Assembly: GCF_030548465.1 (NCBI RefSeq)
Contig: NZ_JAUOSF010000006.1
Coordinates: forward strand, 62,001 to 126,000
DNA from: Tamlana sp. 2_MG-2023
GTDB taxonomy: Bacteria; Bacteroidota; Bacteroidia; Flavobacteriales; Flavobacteriaceae
DNA: 64,000 nt
Direction: 5' to 3'
Part shown: one piece after another, positions 19,693-29,631 of the stretch
How positions within the stretch are numbered: position 1 is the stretch's first letter
Layout of the letters: every line of letters begins with the position of its first letter
Notes under the pieces: model-generated
What the model was told of the DNA's origin: nothing
Seen by the model: only the letters and a program-made list of their open reading frames with translations
Databases searched by the model: none
Position numbers and translations under genes: made by a program

Positions 19693-22600
19693 ATGAAAAC
19701 AAAGTTTAGTGGAATTCTAACGCTATTACTAGTGTTAGTTGTGCAACTTACGTTTGCACAAGAAAAGACAATTTCAGGTACGGTTTCAGATGAGTCTGGC
19801 TTACCGCTTCCTGGAGCATCGGTCTTAGTAAAAGGTACAATTAATGGTACTTCATCAGATTTCGATGGTAGGTATTCAATTATGGCTAAAACTGGAGATG
19901 TTCTAGTTTATAGTTTTGTTGGATATACAACGCAAGAAGTTCCGGTTACCAAAGACCAAATAAACGTGGTATTATCGGAAGATGCGCAATCATTAGATGA
20001 AGTAATCATTGTTGGTTATGGTACATCTACCAAACAAGCTTTTTCTGGTACGGTTAAAGAAATTAAAGCAGAGGTTCTGGAAACTAAAAACTTCTCTAAC
20101 GTATCTCAAGCCTTAGCTGGAGAGGTTGCTGGTGTTAATGTAATTAACACTTCTGGTCAGCCTGGTACTGTAGCTACAGTACGTATTCGTGGTTTTGGTT
20201 CGGTTAACGGTAACAGAGACCCACTTTACGTAGTAGATGGTGTGCCTTTAACTACCTCTTCAACATTTGATGAAGATGGTCTTGCTGAGAACAACAATGC
20301 GTTAAACTCAATTAACCCTGCTGATATTGAAACAACTACTGTTTTAAAAGATGCAACGGCAACTGCTATTTATGGTGCGCGTGGTGCCAATGGTGTGGTA
20401 TTAATTACTACAAAATCAGGTAAAGCAGGTACTAGTGTTATTGAAACAGATTTCAAAACAGGGGTGAACTTTCAAGCCATTCCTAGATATGACGTTATTA
20501 AAGATCCTAACGAATATGTAGAGATATCTTGGGATGCCCTAAAAAACTATTCAGAAATAACTGACCCAAGTGGTAACGCTGTTGATTATGCAAATGCAAG
20601 TTTATATAACTCACAGAGAGGTATTCACCCAACATACAATAACTACAACATCACAGATGTTTCTCAGTTGATTGACCCTACAACTGGTAAAATGATACCT
20701 GGAGTAACAACAAGATACACTCCAGAAAACTGGGAAGATCATGCTTTCCAGTCGTCTATTCTTACAGAGGCTAACTTAAAAATGAGTGGTGGTAACGACA
20801 AGACAAGATACTTTTCTTCTTTTGGATATTTAGACCAAAAAGGTTACTTAAACAATTCGAATTACAAACGTTATACGACACGTTTAAATGTAAATCACAA
20901 ACCAAAAGAATGGTTAACAGCTACAGCTAACTTAAGTTATACTTATGATGAAACTTTATCTAACGGACAATCTGAAGATTCAGGAAGTGTATTCTGGTTT
21001 GTTGATAACATTCCATCTATTTATCCTTTATTTACAAGAGATGCTAATGGTGATAAAATTGAAGATCCTTACTACGGTGGTTACCAATACGATTATGGAA
21101 ACACTAGAGGTTTTGGTGGACTAACAAATGCTATTGCAGATTCTCAATATGATAGAGATGGAAATGATAGCCATTCGGTTAATGGATCGTTCTCTTTTAA
21201 ATTTGACATTACTGAAGGTCTTACCTTTGAAACACGTTATGGTTTACAATACTACAACCGTGTTCGCAACTTAATTAACAACCCTTTCTACGGTTCAGCT
21301 GTAGGTCAAAGTGGTAGTTTATTTAAAGTAAATACTTCTGAGATTACTCAAAACTTCTTAAACATGCTTAGATATAGCAAAACTTTTGGAAACCACGGTT
21401 TAGAAGTTCTTGCTGCATTCGAAACAAACCAAAATGACTATGAGTATGCATCTATAAGTAAAAACAAAGTTGTTAACTTAGAAAATGGTTTAGACCAAGC
21501 AAACAACTATGTAGTAGTATCTTCTCCTCCAACAGGTTACAGCAGAGCTAGAACTATGGAAAGTTATTTTGGTCAACTTAACTACAACTACAACCAAAAA
21601 TACTTCTTAACAGGTTCTGTAAGACGTGATGGATCTTCTAGATTTTACCAAAACAAATGGGGAACATTTGGTTCTGTAGGTGCTGCTTGGGTTTTAAGTA
21701 ATGAAGATTTCTTAAACACTTCAAGTACAATCAACTTCTTAAAACTTAAAACAAGTTACGGTCTAGTTGGTGATGAAGGTGGTGTTGATTACTATAGTGG
21801 TCAAAACTCTTATAACATTAATAACTTAATTGGTGAAATTTCCTTAATTCCTAACGCTATTGAAGACCCTAACGTAACTTGGGAAACTTCAAAAATGTTT
21901 CAGGTTGGTGTAGAAACATCTGCATTTAACAATGTTATCGACTTATCGGTAGATTACTATATAAAAAACACAGATGCCTTAATCTTTGATAAAAGATTAT
22001 CGCCTTCAACAGGTGAAGCTCAAATCACAGTAAATGATGGTGATTTAGCCAATAGAGGTTTAGAATTTGATTTAACTGCAAACATTATTAACAAAAAAGA
22101 TTTTGGTTTAAGCGTTGCTGTGAACGGTGAATTTTTAAGTAATGAGATTACGAGAATGCCTATAGAAGAATCTACAGGCCTACCTAAAGTTTTAGACCAA
22201 AGCACTTATTATGGCCGTTCAGAAGGGCATAGTTTATACGATTTCTATATGAGAGAATGGGCTGGTGTAGATAGCGCTAATGGAGATCCACTTTGGAACC
22301 AATATTACTTTGATGCTAATGATAACGATATTCTTGATAGCGGTGAAGCAATTAGCAACTTAACAACTTACCAAGACGCAAACCCGAACAATACGGAAAT
22401 CAAAACAACAACAACAAACGTTTATTCGGATGCGACTGAAAAGTACACCGGTGAATCTGCAATTCCAGATTTAAGAGGTGCTTTTAGATTAAGTGCTAGA
22501 TATAAGAACTTTAACCTTAGTACTCAATTTACATATAGCTTAGGTGGATATGGATATGATTCTGCTTACGCTCGTTTAATGAGTAACGATCAAGTTGGTG

Positions 22601-22953
22601 GTAATAACTACCATACTGATATGAGAGACCGTTGGTCAGAACCTGGTGATGTTACAAACATACCTAGATTAGCTAGTACTTACAACATCACAGCTACTTC
22701 TACGTCTACACGTTTCTTAACGTCTACAGATTATATTGCTCTTAACAATGCGAGTCTTGGATACACGTTACCAAGCATGTTACTTACAAACACTGGTCTT
22801 ACTGGCGTAAACTTCTCTTTAACAGCAGATAACTTATTCCTAAGCAGTAAAAGAGCAGGATTTAACCCGAATACATCAGAGAACGCTGAATCAGACACGT
22901 ATCGTTATGCACCACTTACTACGGTAACATTAGGCGTAAGAGTTAAATTTTAA
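19693..22953 (+). CDS. SusC/RagA family TonB-linked outer-membrane receptor
   Basis: SusC-like proteins are TonB-dependent barrels that import oligosaccharides or peptides together with a SusD lid. The ATG at 19693 puts a signal peptide (MKTKFSGILTLLLVLVV, cleaved near FAQ) at the very start. The ATG at 19657 would add 12 residues before it. The 1086-residue product has a carboxypeptidase-regulatory-like domain (about 24-100), a TonB-box region SLDEVIIVGYG, a plug with VRIRGFGSVNGN and YVVDGVP (about 140-250, ending GANGVVLITTKSG), then the barrel to the end. SusD follows after 11 nt. No glycan-active enzymes or sensors are adjacent, so the substrate cannot be inferred. Confidence 0.95.
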   Translation: MKTKFSGILTLLLVLVVQLTFAQEKTISGTVSDESGLPLPGASVLVKGTINGTSSDFDGRYSIMAKTGDVLVYSFVGYTTQEVPVTKDQINVVLSEDAQSLDEVIIVGYGTSTKQAFSGTVKEIKAEVLETKNFSNVSQALAGEVAGVNVINTSGQPGTVATVRIRGFGSVNGNRDPLYVVDGVPLTTSSTFDEDGLAENNNALNSINPADIETTTVLKDATATAIYGARGANGVVLITTKSGKAGTSVIETDFKTGVNFQAIPRYDVIKDPNEYVEISWDALKNYSEITDPSGNAVDYANASLYNSQRGIHPTYNNYNITDVSQLIDPTTGKMIPGVTTRYTPENWEDHAFQSSILTEANLKMSGGNDKTRYFSSFGYLDQKGYLNNSNYKRYTTRLNVNHKPKEWLTATANLSYTYDETLSNGQSEDSGSVFWFVDNIPSIYPLFTRDANGDKIEDPYYGGYQYDYGNTRGFGGLTNAIADSQYDRDGNDSHSVNGSFSFKFDITEGLTFETRYGLQYYNRVRNLINNPFYGSAVGQSGSLFKVNTSEITQNFLNMLRYSKTFGNHGLEVLAAFETNQNDYEYASISKNKVVNLENGLDQANNYVVVSSPPTGYSRARTMESYFGQLNYNYNQKYFLTGSVRRDGSSRFYQNKWGTFGSVGAAWVLSNEDFLNTSSTINFLKLKTSYGLVGDEGGVDYYSGQNSYNINNLIGEISLIPNAIEDPNVTWETSKMFQVGVETSAFNNVIDLSVDYYIKNTDALIFDKRLSPSTGEAQITVNDGDLANRGLEFDLTANIINKKDFGLSVAVNGEFLSNEITRMPIEESTGLPKVLDQSTYYGRSEGHSLYDFYMREWAGVDSANGDPLWNQYYFDANDNDILDSGEAISNLTTYQDANPNNTEIKTTTTNVYSDATEKYTGESAIPDLRGAFRLSARYKNFNLSTQFTYSLGGYGYDSAYARLMSNDQVGGNNYHTDMRDRWSEPGDVTNIPRLASTYNITATSTSTRFLTSTDYIALNNASLGYTLPSMLLTNTGLTGVNFSLTADNLFLSSKRAGFNPNTSENAESDTYRYAPLTTVTLGVRVKF

Positions 22954-22964
22954 AAAAAAGAAAA

Positions 22965-24482
22965 ATGAAAAAAACATATTTAAAAACACTATTAGTTTCA
23001 GCCATTTCAGTTCTTGCTGTAGGCTGTAGCTCTGACTTCCTAGAAGAAACTCCAACAGAGAATATTTCTGTTGATGACGTAGCTAAAACAGGAGAAATTT
23101 ATGCTGGTGTGCTAGCAGGTACCCTTACAGGTATTTCTAACGCAACCTTTACAACAGGAACTGGAGGAACAACTGACCACGAGGATTTCGGACAAAAAGG
23201 TTACGATGTCTATTTAGATTTCCTATCTGGTGATTTAGCTTTAACTGCCAATAACTACAACAGATATGGTAGATTTGTACAATTCCAAACGACGAACGAC
23301 TTCACGCAAACCATTGGTAACTATACCGCTTGGAGATACTACTATAGATTAATTTCATATGCAAATGGAATTATCGATGCCATAGGTGGTAACAATGCTA
23401 CCATTACGCCTGCTAATGCAGTGACTATGGGACAAGCTAAGACTATGCGCGCTTATGCATACTTCTATCTAACCCAATTATACATCCCTGAGTATACACC
23501 AACAAGTAAAGTATTACCATTATATATAGATTCTAGTGGTGTAGCTCTACCACAAAGTGAAACTCAAGAAGTTTATGCACAGATGGTTGACGATTTAACA
23601 CAGTCTGTTACTTTACTAGATGGTTACTCAAGAAGTGAACTGTACCAAGTAAACCAATCGGTAGCTAAATCATTACTAGCTTACGTATATGCTGCTATGG
23701 GTGGAAGCTCAAATAACCTAAAGGCTAGAGATTTAGCAAATGAAGTTATCGCAGAATCAGGTGTACCTATCACAACTAAAGAACAAACCGTAGGTGGTTT
23801 CAATAGAATCGATCAAAATCCAAGTTGGTTATGGGGTATTGACATTACTACTGATGCTGGTTTAGATTTAATCTCATGGTGGGGACAAGTTGACATTTAT
23901 ACTTATAGCTACCAATGGGCTGGAGATAAAAAAGCAATTGATGAAAATTTGTATAATGCTATCGATGATAACGACATCAGAAAAACTCAGTTTGCTAATG
24001 CTGATGATGTTGCTGATGAAGCAAACCAATTAAATGGTACTGAATTATTAATTCCTTTTAAGAAATTCTATAATGGTAATAGAGTAAGAGGAGGTCAACG
24101 TGTTATTGAAGACGATTATGTTTTCATGAGAATAGATGAGTTATATCTTTTATCTGCTGAATTATCAGCAAGAGAAGGTTTCGAAGCTGAAGCTAAAGAC
24201 AGACTAAAAGAAATTTTAGTAGAACGTTTCGATGATCCTGCAGACTACGCTTATGTTGATGCACTTACTGGTCAAGATTTACAAGATGAAATTTACTTAC
24301 AAACAAGAATTGAATTCTTTGGTGAAGGAAAAAGTTTCTTAGCACTTAAGAGAAATAAAGGTACAGTAACAAGAGGACCTAACCATGCATATTTAGCTGG
24401 TGAGTCTTGGCCTTACAATGATGATATCTTAACATTCGAAGTTCCACAAAGTGAAGTTCAAAATAATCCTTTTATTAACTAG
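22965..24482 (+). CDS. SusD/RagB family nutrient-binding lipoprotein
   Basis: SusD-like lipoproteins bind substrate at the cell surface and cap the SusC channel. The 505-residue product has a lipoprotein signal (MKKTYLKTLLVSAISVLAVGCSS, lipobox with Cys near residue 21), followed by the typical DFLEETPTENIS. The TPR-like helical core has the family features AKTMRAYAYFYLTQLY and a C-terminal segment with ELYLLSAELSAREG and RIEFFGEGKSFLALKR. It lies 11 nt after SusC and is followed by a strong terminator, so the two genes form a closed unit. Confidence 0.95.
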   Translation: MKKTYLKTLLVSAISVLAVGCSSDFLEETPTENISVDDVAKTGEIYAGVLAGTLTGISNATFTTGTGGTTDHEDFGQKGYDVYLDFLSGDLALTANNYNRYGRFVQFQTTNDFTQTIGNYTAWRYYYRLISYANGIIDAIGGNNATITPANAVTMGQAKTMRAYAYFYLTQLYIPEYTPTSKVLPLYIDSSGVALPQSETQEVYAQMVDDLTQSVTLLDGYSRSELYQVNQSVAKSLLAYVYAAMGGSSNNLKARDLANEVIAESGVPITTKEQTVGGFNRIDQNPSWLWGIDITTDAGLDLISWWGQVDIYTYSYQWAGDKKAIDENLYNAIDDNDIRKTQFANADDVADEANQLNGTELLIPFKKFYNGNRVRGGQRVIEDDYVFMRIDELYLLSAELSAREGFEAEAKDRLKEILVERFDDPADYAYVDALTGQDLQDEIYLQTRIEFFGEGKSFLALKRNKGTVTRGPNHAYLAGESWPYNDDILTFEVPQSEVQNNPFIN

Positions 24483-24512
24483 TCCACTAAATAGTTAATC
24501 AAATTGTAATTT

Positions 24513-24541
24513 AAAACCACCTCAAACGAGGTGGTTTTTTT
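24513..24541 (+). terminator. Terminator after the SusC/SusD pair
   Basis: A perfect 11-bp stem (24513-24523 with 24528-24538, loop AAAC) is followed by a T-run. It lies 30 bases after the SusD stop codon and separates this pair from rlmB. Confidence 0.9.
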
Positions 24542-24555
24542 ATACCTTTACGCCA

Positions 24556-25290
24556 ATGGAAGATCAAACACAAATATTCGGCATAAGAGCAATAATTGAA
24601 GCAATTAACGCTAATAAAACTATAGATAAAGTATTCCTTCAAAAAGGTTTAAGTGGCGACCTATTTACCGAGCTAGAATCTTTAGTTAACAAAAAATCAA
24701 TTAACAAATCTTATGTTCCTGTTGAGAAACTAAACAGACTCTCTAAAGGGAATCACCAAGGTGCCGTTGCTCAAATTTCACCTATTGCTTTTCATGATAT
24801 GGAAACTCTAGTTTCCAATGTAATAGAATCTGGTAAAACACCTTTATTTCTGCTTTTAGATCAATTGAGTGACGTTCGAAATTTTGGAGCTATCATAAGA
24901 ACTGCTGAATGTACAGGAGTCGACGGTATTATAATTCAGAAAAAAGGAGGCGCCCCTGTAAATGGCGATACCATTAAAACAAGTGCTGGAGCTGTTTTTA
25001 AAGTACCTATTTGTAAGGTAGATCACATTAAAGATGCTGTATTTTTTATGCAGGCATCAGGAATTAAAGTCATTTCAGCTACCGAAAAAACAAACGACAC
25101 CCTTTACGATGTTTCTTTTACAGAACCATGTGCAATCGTCATGGGATCTGAAGGTCGTGGTATAAACCCGTCTATCATAAAAGTGTCTGATGCGAAAGCA
25201 AAACTCCCACTACTAGGCGAAATTGAGTCTTTAAATGTATCTGTAGCTTGTGGCGCTTTTTTATACGAAGTATTAAGACAACGACGCTAG
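24556..25290 (+). CDS. rlmB: 23S rRNA (guanosine-2'-O)-methyltransferase RlmB / TrmH-family
   Basis: This SPOUT-class enzyme transfers a methyl group from SAM to a ribose 2'-OH, in E. coli G2251 of 23S rRNA. The 244-residue product has an N-terminal substrate-binding domain (IFGIRAIIEAI) and a C-terminal knotted SPOUT domain with the three motifs DVRNFGAIIRTAE, IVMGSEGRGI and SLNVSVACG. The start is only a few bases after a TACCTTTA box (24543-24550), so the transcript may be nearly leaderless. It converges with the rhomboid gene, overlapping by 4 nt. The exact target (rRNA or tRNA) is inferred from family. Confidence 0.9.
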   Translation: MEDQTQIFGIRAIIEAINANKTIDKVFLQKGLSGDLFTELESLVNKKSINKSYVPVEKLNRLSKGNHQGAVAQISPIAFHDMETLVSNVIESGKTPLFLLLDQLSDVRNFGAIIRTAECTGVDGIIIQKKGGAPVNGDTIKTSAGAVFKVPICKVDHIKDAVFFMQASGIKVISATEKTNDTLYDVSFTEPCAIVMGSEGRGINPSIIKVSDAKAKLPLLGEIESLNVSVACGAFLYEVLRQRR

Positions 25291-26018
25291 TCCACCTCTT
25301 TTTCTTCCTTATAAATGTAGTTATAGGTTATTGGGTTTTGCTCCTCCTCTATTTCTAGGTGCTCTATGAAGTTTCCGTTTTCATCAAAGTGTTTTAAAAA
25401 AGGATCATCATCTTCATTGTAATCATCTTTCTCCCAAACATACTTTTTGGGTTTAGCGATTTGCTTTCTAAAAATGAGAGCAAAAAGTAGCCCCGTTATT
25501 AATCCTGCCAAATGACCTTCCCATGAAATACCATCTTCAATGGGTAGTGTATGCCAAATCATACTTCCATAAAGAAAGACAACAACTAGCGACAAGGCTA
25601 TTAACCTATAATGCTTAGCAAAAACGCCTTTAAAAAAAGTAAAACTTACTAATACATATATAAGTCCGCTTGCCCCTATATGATAAGAAGGCCGCCCAAT
25701 ACACCAAGTTAAAAATCCTGATATTAAAATACCGTAGACTAGCACCTTCCAAGCAATTGGCCTATAGAAATAAAATAACGCTGTAGAGAGTACAAATAAG
25801 GGAATCGTATTATGATATATATGCTTTATATCTCCGTGTATAAACGGACTAAAAACAACACCCCTTAAACCCTGGAAAGTTTGAGGATAGACACCATATT
25901 TATTAAAATGATAGCCAAAACGCACCTCAAACCAGAAAACCAACCAAATGAATAACACAAAAAACAAAGGGTATGCGATAACACCTGTTGAAAATTTAAA
26001 TTGGTTATTTGAATTCAT
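25287..26018 (-). CDS. Rhomboid family intramembrane serine protease
   Basis: Rhomboids cut transmembrane proteins within the membrane. The 243-residue product has about six hydrophobic spans, the catalytic Ser in IGASG (about residue 117), and the catalytic His in WEGHLAGLITG (about residue 168). The conserved HIYHNTIPL motif of the L1/TM2 region is present. A charged, acidic cytosolic tail of about 60 residues follows the last span. It is tail-to-tail with rlmB, with a 4-nt overlap. The substrate is unknown. Confidence 0.9.
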   Translation of the reverse strand: MNSNNQFKFSTGVIAYPLFFVLFIWLVFWFEVRFGYHFNKYGVYPQTFQGLRGVVFSPFIHGDIKHIYHNTIPLFVLSTALFYFYRPIAWKVLVYGILISGFLTWCIGRPSYHIGASGLIYVLVSFTFFKGVFAKHYRLIALSLVVVFLYGSMIWHTLPIEDGISWEGHLAGLITGLLFALIFRKQIAKPKKYVWEKDDYNEDDDPFLKHFDENGNFIEHLEIEEEQNPITYNYIYKEEKEVD

Positions 26019-26156
26019 AAACTAAATATAACAAATAGTTATCCAAAAGAGCTCTTGTGCTAAATTGACAGTTTTGAGTAACCAGCAATATGAATATTTA
26101 AAATTCTTTTGGCCAATTTCTATCTCAAGCCTAATAAATATTTTAATTTTACATTT

Positions 26157-27440
26157 ATGAACGTGAATGAACCTTTAGCTGAAAGACTCCGACCAAAAAC
26201 CCTCAAAGACTACGTGAGTCAAACTCATTTGGTTGGAGAAAATGGTGCGTTAACACAGCATATTAAACAAGGTTTGATTCCATCCATGATTTTTTGGGGA
26301 CCTCCTGGCACGGGAAAAACAACGCTAGCTAATATCATAGCTACAGAATCTGGAAGACCATTTTACACTTTAAGTGCCATTAATTCTGGTGTGAAAGATA
26401 TTCGCGATGTTATTGATAAAGCCAAACAAAGTGGTGGTTTATTTACCACCAAAAACCCGATTTTATTTATTGATGAAATCCATAGATTTAGCAAATCACA
26501 ACAAGATTCACTTTTACAAGCCGTTGAAAAGGGTTGGATCACTCTAATTGGAGCCACAACCGAAAACCCTAGTTTTGAAGTCATTTCGGCACTTTTATCA
26601 CGTTGTCAAGTTTATATTCTTAATGCTTTTAATAAAAACGATTTAGAAACACTTTTAAATCGCGCCATTGAGTCTGACGAATTTCTATCAAAGAAAAGTA
26701 TTAAACTGAAAGAAACCACCGCGCTATTAAAACTTTCAGGTGGTGACGGCAGGAAACTACTTAATATCTTTGAACTCATTGTTAACTCTTATAATTCTGA
26801 AACGGTTGAAATTACCGACGAAGCCGTTTTACAACGTATTCAAAACAATACGGTTCGATATGACAAAACGGGTGAGCAGCATTACGATATTATTTCGGCA
26901 TTTATAAAGGCCATTCGTGGGAGCGATCCTAATGGAGCTGTATATTGGTTAGCTCGTATGATTGAAGGTGGTGAAGACGTTAAATTTATTGCCAGACGTT
27001 TGCTAATCGCTGCTAGTGAAGATATTGGAAACGCAAATCCTACTGCTTTAGTAATCGCGAACAACACATTCCAAGCAGTTTCTACAATAGGTTATCCCGA
27101 GTCTAGAATAATTTTGAGTCAATGTGCCACCTATTTAGCATGTTCTCCAAAAAGTAATGCAGCCTATGCAGCCATAGGCATGGCGCAACAATTGGTGAAA
27201 CAAACGGGGGACTTAAGTGTGCCCTTAGAAATTAGAAATGCACCTACAAAACTAATGAAAGAATTAGGGTATGGCAGCGATTACAAGTATGCCCATAACT
27301 ACGAGAATAATTTCGCACCCCAAGAATTTCTTCCCAACGAGATAAAAAACACGAAATTGTATGACCCTGGGAATAATGCCAGAGAAAATGCACATCGTGA
27401 GTTTTTAAAAAATCGGTGGAAAGATAAATATGGTTATTAG
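26157..27440 (+). CDS. rarA: Replication-associated recombination protein A (AAA+ ATPase)
   Basis: RarA (MgsA) acts at stalled replication forks and is related to clamp-loader ATPases and eukaryotic WRNIP1. From the ATG at 26157 it has 427 residues. That start matches the family beginning [24 protein letters not shown] at 26109 would add 16 residues that do not look like the family. Visible motifs are Walker [10 protein letters not shown], Walker [17 protein letters not shown], sensor [10 protein letters not shown], and a C-terminal tetramerisation region with [13 protein letters not shown]. It ends 11 nt before the convergent gene. Confidence 0.95.
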   Translation: MNVNEPLAERLRPKTLKDYVSQTHLVGENGALTQHIKQGLIPSMIFWGPPGTGKTTLANIIATESGRPFYTLSAINSGVKDIRDVIDKAKQSGGLFTTKNPILFIDEIHRFSKSQQDSLLQAVEKGWITLIGATTENPSFEVISALLSRCQVYILNAFNKNDLETLLNRAIESDEFLSKKSIKLKETTALLKLSGGDGRKLLNIFELIVNSYNSETVEITDEAVLQRIQNNTVRYDKTGEQHYDIISAFIKAIRGSDPNGAVYWLARMIEGGEDVKFIARRLLIAASEDIGNANPTALVIANNTFQAVSTIGYPESRIILSQCATYLACSPKSNAAYAAIGMAQQLVKQTGDLSVPLEIRNAPTKLMKELGYGSDYKYAHNYENNFAPQEFLPNEIKNTKLYDPGNNARENAHREFLKNRWKDKYGY

Positions 27441-27451
27441 AACAGAAAACA

Positions 27452-28222
27452 CTAAAACTTAATATTAAGAACTTGTTGTTTTAAAACATCATTTTCATAA
27501 TATTCAAGCACCCATTCATCCCCTTTTTTATAAACAGTAGCACTTTTCCCTTGGACTAAAAACATATCCCTGGCATTAGTTTTCTGTAACTTATAAACCA
27601 CTTTAGGGGTACTATCTACGAGTTGATAACCGTTTTCTATTTTTTGTGCATATAAAATACCATTACCTGTTTCAGGAACTTCCACATTTGATGACGCAGC
27701 AACTAATGGCACTGCAGCAACAGTTGCGACTTGTGGTGCCGCTTTTACTGCCGGAGTAAGAGGCACAGGTGCCGCCACACTTTTGCTTTCATATTTATAG
27801 TTTAGTGTTTCAATGGATTTAAAGGCATCTCTTAAGGCTAAATTATAAGCCGTTTTATACTCCTTTTCTCGACTCGTACCTTCTTGAGAGGTAAAAACAA
27901 CTTGATCAGAACAATTTTTAAGAACAACGGTAAGCTTAGTTTTAAATAAACTAGAATTCTTCTCTAAATTAGACTTTAATCCTAAACATCTATTTTCGGC
28001 CAAATCTTGCGGATAATCCCCTGCACCTTCCGTAACAGCTGTAAAGCCATATTTTTCAAATAAAAATTCTGTCAATGAATTCAGTTGATATTGATCTGCT
28101 TCATTTAAAAATTCATATTTACTTGGTACTATAACATATTTATATGCGTTTAAACTTTTTTGAGCAAAAGTTACTGTCGCCACAAAAAGCCCTAAAGTTA
28201 ATGATAGAAATTTCAATTTCAT
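27452..28222 (-). CDS. Exported protein of unknown function
   Basis: I do not recognise a named family. The 256-residue product has a clear Sec signal peptide (MKLKFLSLTLGLFVATVTFAQ). The first part (about 25-145) has mixed alpha/beta character with KYVIVPSKYEFLNEADQYQL and a conserved-looking AYNLALRDAF segment. A Pro/Ala/Val-rich linker follows (about 150-180), then a C-terminal beta-rich segment ending EYYENDVLKQQVLNIKF that resembles a small beta domain. It is convergent with rarA. A periplasmic or surface role is the most that can be said. Confidence 0.8.
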   Translation of the reverse strand: MKLKFLSLTLGLFVATVTFAQKSLNAYKYVIVPSKYEFLNEADQYQLNSLTEFLFEKYGFTAVTEGAGDYPQDLAENRCLGLKSNLEKNSSLFKTKLTVVLKNCSDQVVFTSQEGTSREKEYKTAYNLALRDAFKSIETLNYKYESKSVAAPVPLTPAVKAAPQVATVAAVPLVAASSNVEVPETGNGILYAQKIENGYQLVDSTPKVVYKLQKTNARDMFLVQGKSATVYKKGDEWVLEYYENDVLKQQVLNIKF

Positions 28223-28329
28223 TTTTTTTGTTTTTAATTAAATCATCAATTGTAAAGATACGTTTTTCAAAATTCTAAGTCCCATGTAAAAATATGGCAA
28301 CCTCATAAACATTAAACTTAATTAAGTTA

Positions 28330-29631
28330 CTAGTTTTCTTCTACGGAGTCTAAAATCAAGTTAAACAACTCCTTGAACCCTTCCCATTTTTTATCTTCGG
28401 AAAACGTATAATTATGAAAAACCGGTACAAACTCACCATTTACAGCTTTAATAGCATTGATAAGCTCGTTTAAAACCTTCTTTTTATCTAATAGGGACCA
28501 TTGCTTTAAAAGCGCTGTATCCATGAGTTGATAAGGCGTAATTTTTAATGGGGTTTGCACTTCATAATCCAAATCATAAAACAAAAATGGCGTACATGAA
28601 CCTGCTCTAAAGCCAAGATGATTAATATAACCCATAGTATAATCTTCCTTGATTTCTAAAGCAATAAGGTTTCTATAGGTTTCAGGTAAGTTTAGTTTAG
28701 AGTGAGACTGCCTTGAAGCTTCCAGGTTTGTATTCAGAATATATTCCATCTTTTCCTTTTCACGCTTTAAACGTTTAGCATCATCCAAAGCGAAATATGA
28801 AATTTTCAACCCCACTTTACAGTAATCTGCTACATGTTTTATCAAGGAAACAAAATCCTTTTTATTTGGGCTAACCCCTTTATCATACGTTGATAATTGA
28901 CCAATTAAGAAAAAGAAAACAAATTTGGAGTTGGTGTTTTTTTGTCTATTCAATAAATACTTAAAAGTATCATGAGGATCGTGTTTAAAACGAAGTAAAA
29001 CACCAAACCGCTCATAAAGACTAACAAGTTTAAATTTTGAAAAATCTGAAAGGGTCCCTCCTATGGTTCTCAATAATCCTTTAAGCCTATAACTATAAGG
29101 ACTTGGAACATCGATAACTGGTGTTACTTTATAACTTTTATTAGGAAATTTAAATTTTGGGAATTGTGATTGTAAAGCGGCTTTAAATTTATAGGCCCAA
29201 ATATCAACAACAGGTTGATGCAGAAAACCTTCTTTATAAGCTAAACTTTCTTCTGCTGTAAAACGTCCAAATTCATCTTTAACATGAGGTAAGTACTCTT
29301 CATAACGCGATAACATATAAAAAGCTGCAGAAAAAACATCAAAAGGCATAGCACTTTTATCACTATTAGCAAAAAAGCACTTTGTATTATCCCATTTTTG
29401 AATATTAATATCCACATCACTCAGCCCTTGTTCAAACAATATATCGTGGCTTTTAATGAAAAACTCATTTCCAAGCTGCTGCTTGGTATAGGACATTTTT
29501 AAACTATCGTGGGCAATAAATTCTTCAATTTTTGTGGTAAACTTAACTTCGAAGCCCAAAATCCTAGTGCATATGTGCTTAAAAATATAATTTAATCGGG
29601 GTGATATGTTATGGGTATATACTAAAAGCAT
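28330..29631 (-). CDS. Polysaccharide-deacetylase-like protein
   Basis: The 433-residue product resembles a flavobacterial family annotated as polysaccharide deacetylase with an N-terminal domain of unknown function. Supporting segments are AAFYMLSRYEEYLPHVKDE (about residues 105-123), the metal-site-like strand TPVIDVPSPYS, RQSHSKLNLPETY, and EDYTMGYINHLGFRAGSCTP with the FYDLDYE tail. No signal peptide is seen, so it may act in the cytoplasm or be anchored otherwise. The first base of its ATG coincides with the last base of the radC stop codon, so the two genes are co-translated. The substrate is unknown and the NodB motifs are not canonical. Confidence 0.6.
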   Translation of the reverse strand: MLLVYTHNISPRLNYIFKHICTRILGFEVKFTTKIEEFIAHDSLKMSYTKQQLGNEFFIKSHDILFEQGLSDVDINIQKWDNTKCFFANSDKSAMPFDVFSAAFYMLSRYEEYLPHVKDEFGRFTAEESLAYKEGFLHQPVVDIWAYKFKAALQSQFPKFKFPNKSYKVTPVIDVPSPYSYRLKGLLRTIGGTLSDFSKFKLVSLYERFGVLLRFKHDPHDTFKYLLNRQKNTNSKFVFFFLIGQLSTYDKGVSPNKKDFVSLIKHVADYCKVGLKISYFALDDAKRLKREKEKMEYILNTNLEASRQSHSKLNLPETYRNLIALEIKEDYTMGYINHLGFRAGSCTPFLFYDLDYEVQTPLKITPYQLMDTALLKQWSLLDKKKVLNELINAIKAVNGEFVPVFHNYTFSEDKKWEGFKELFNLILDSVEEN

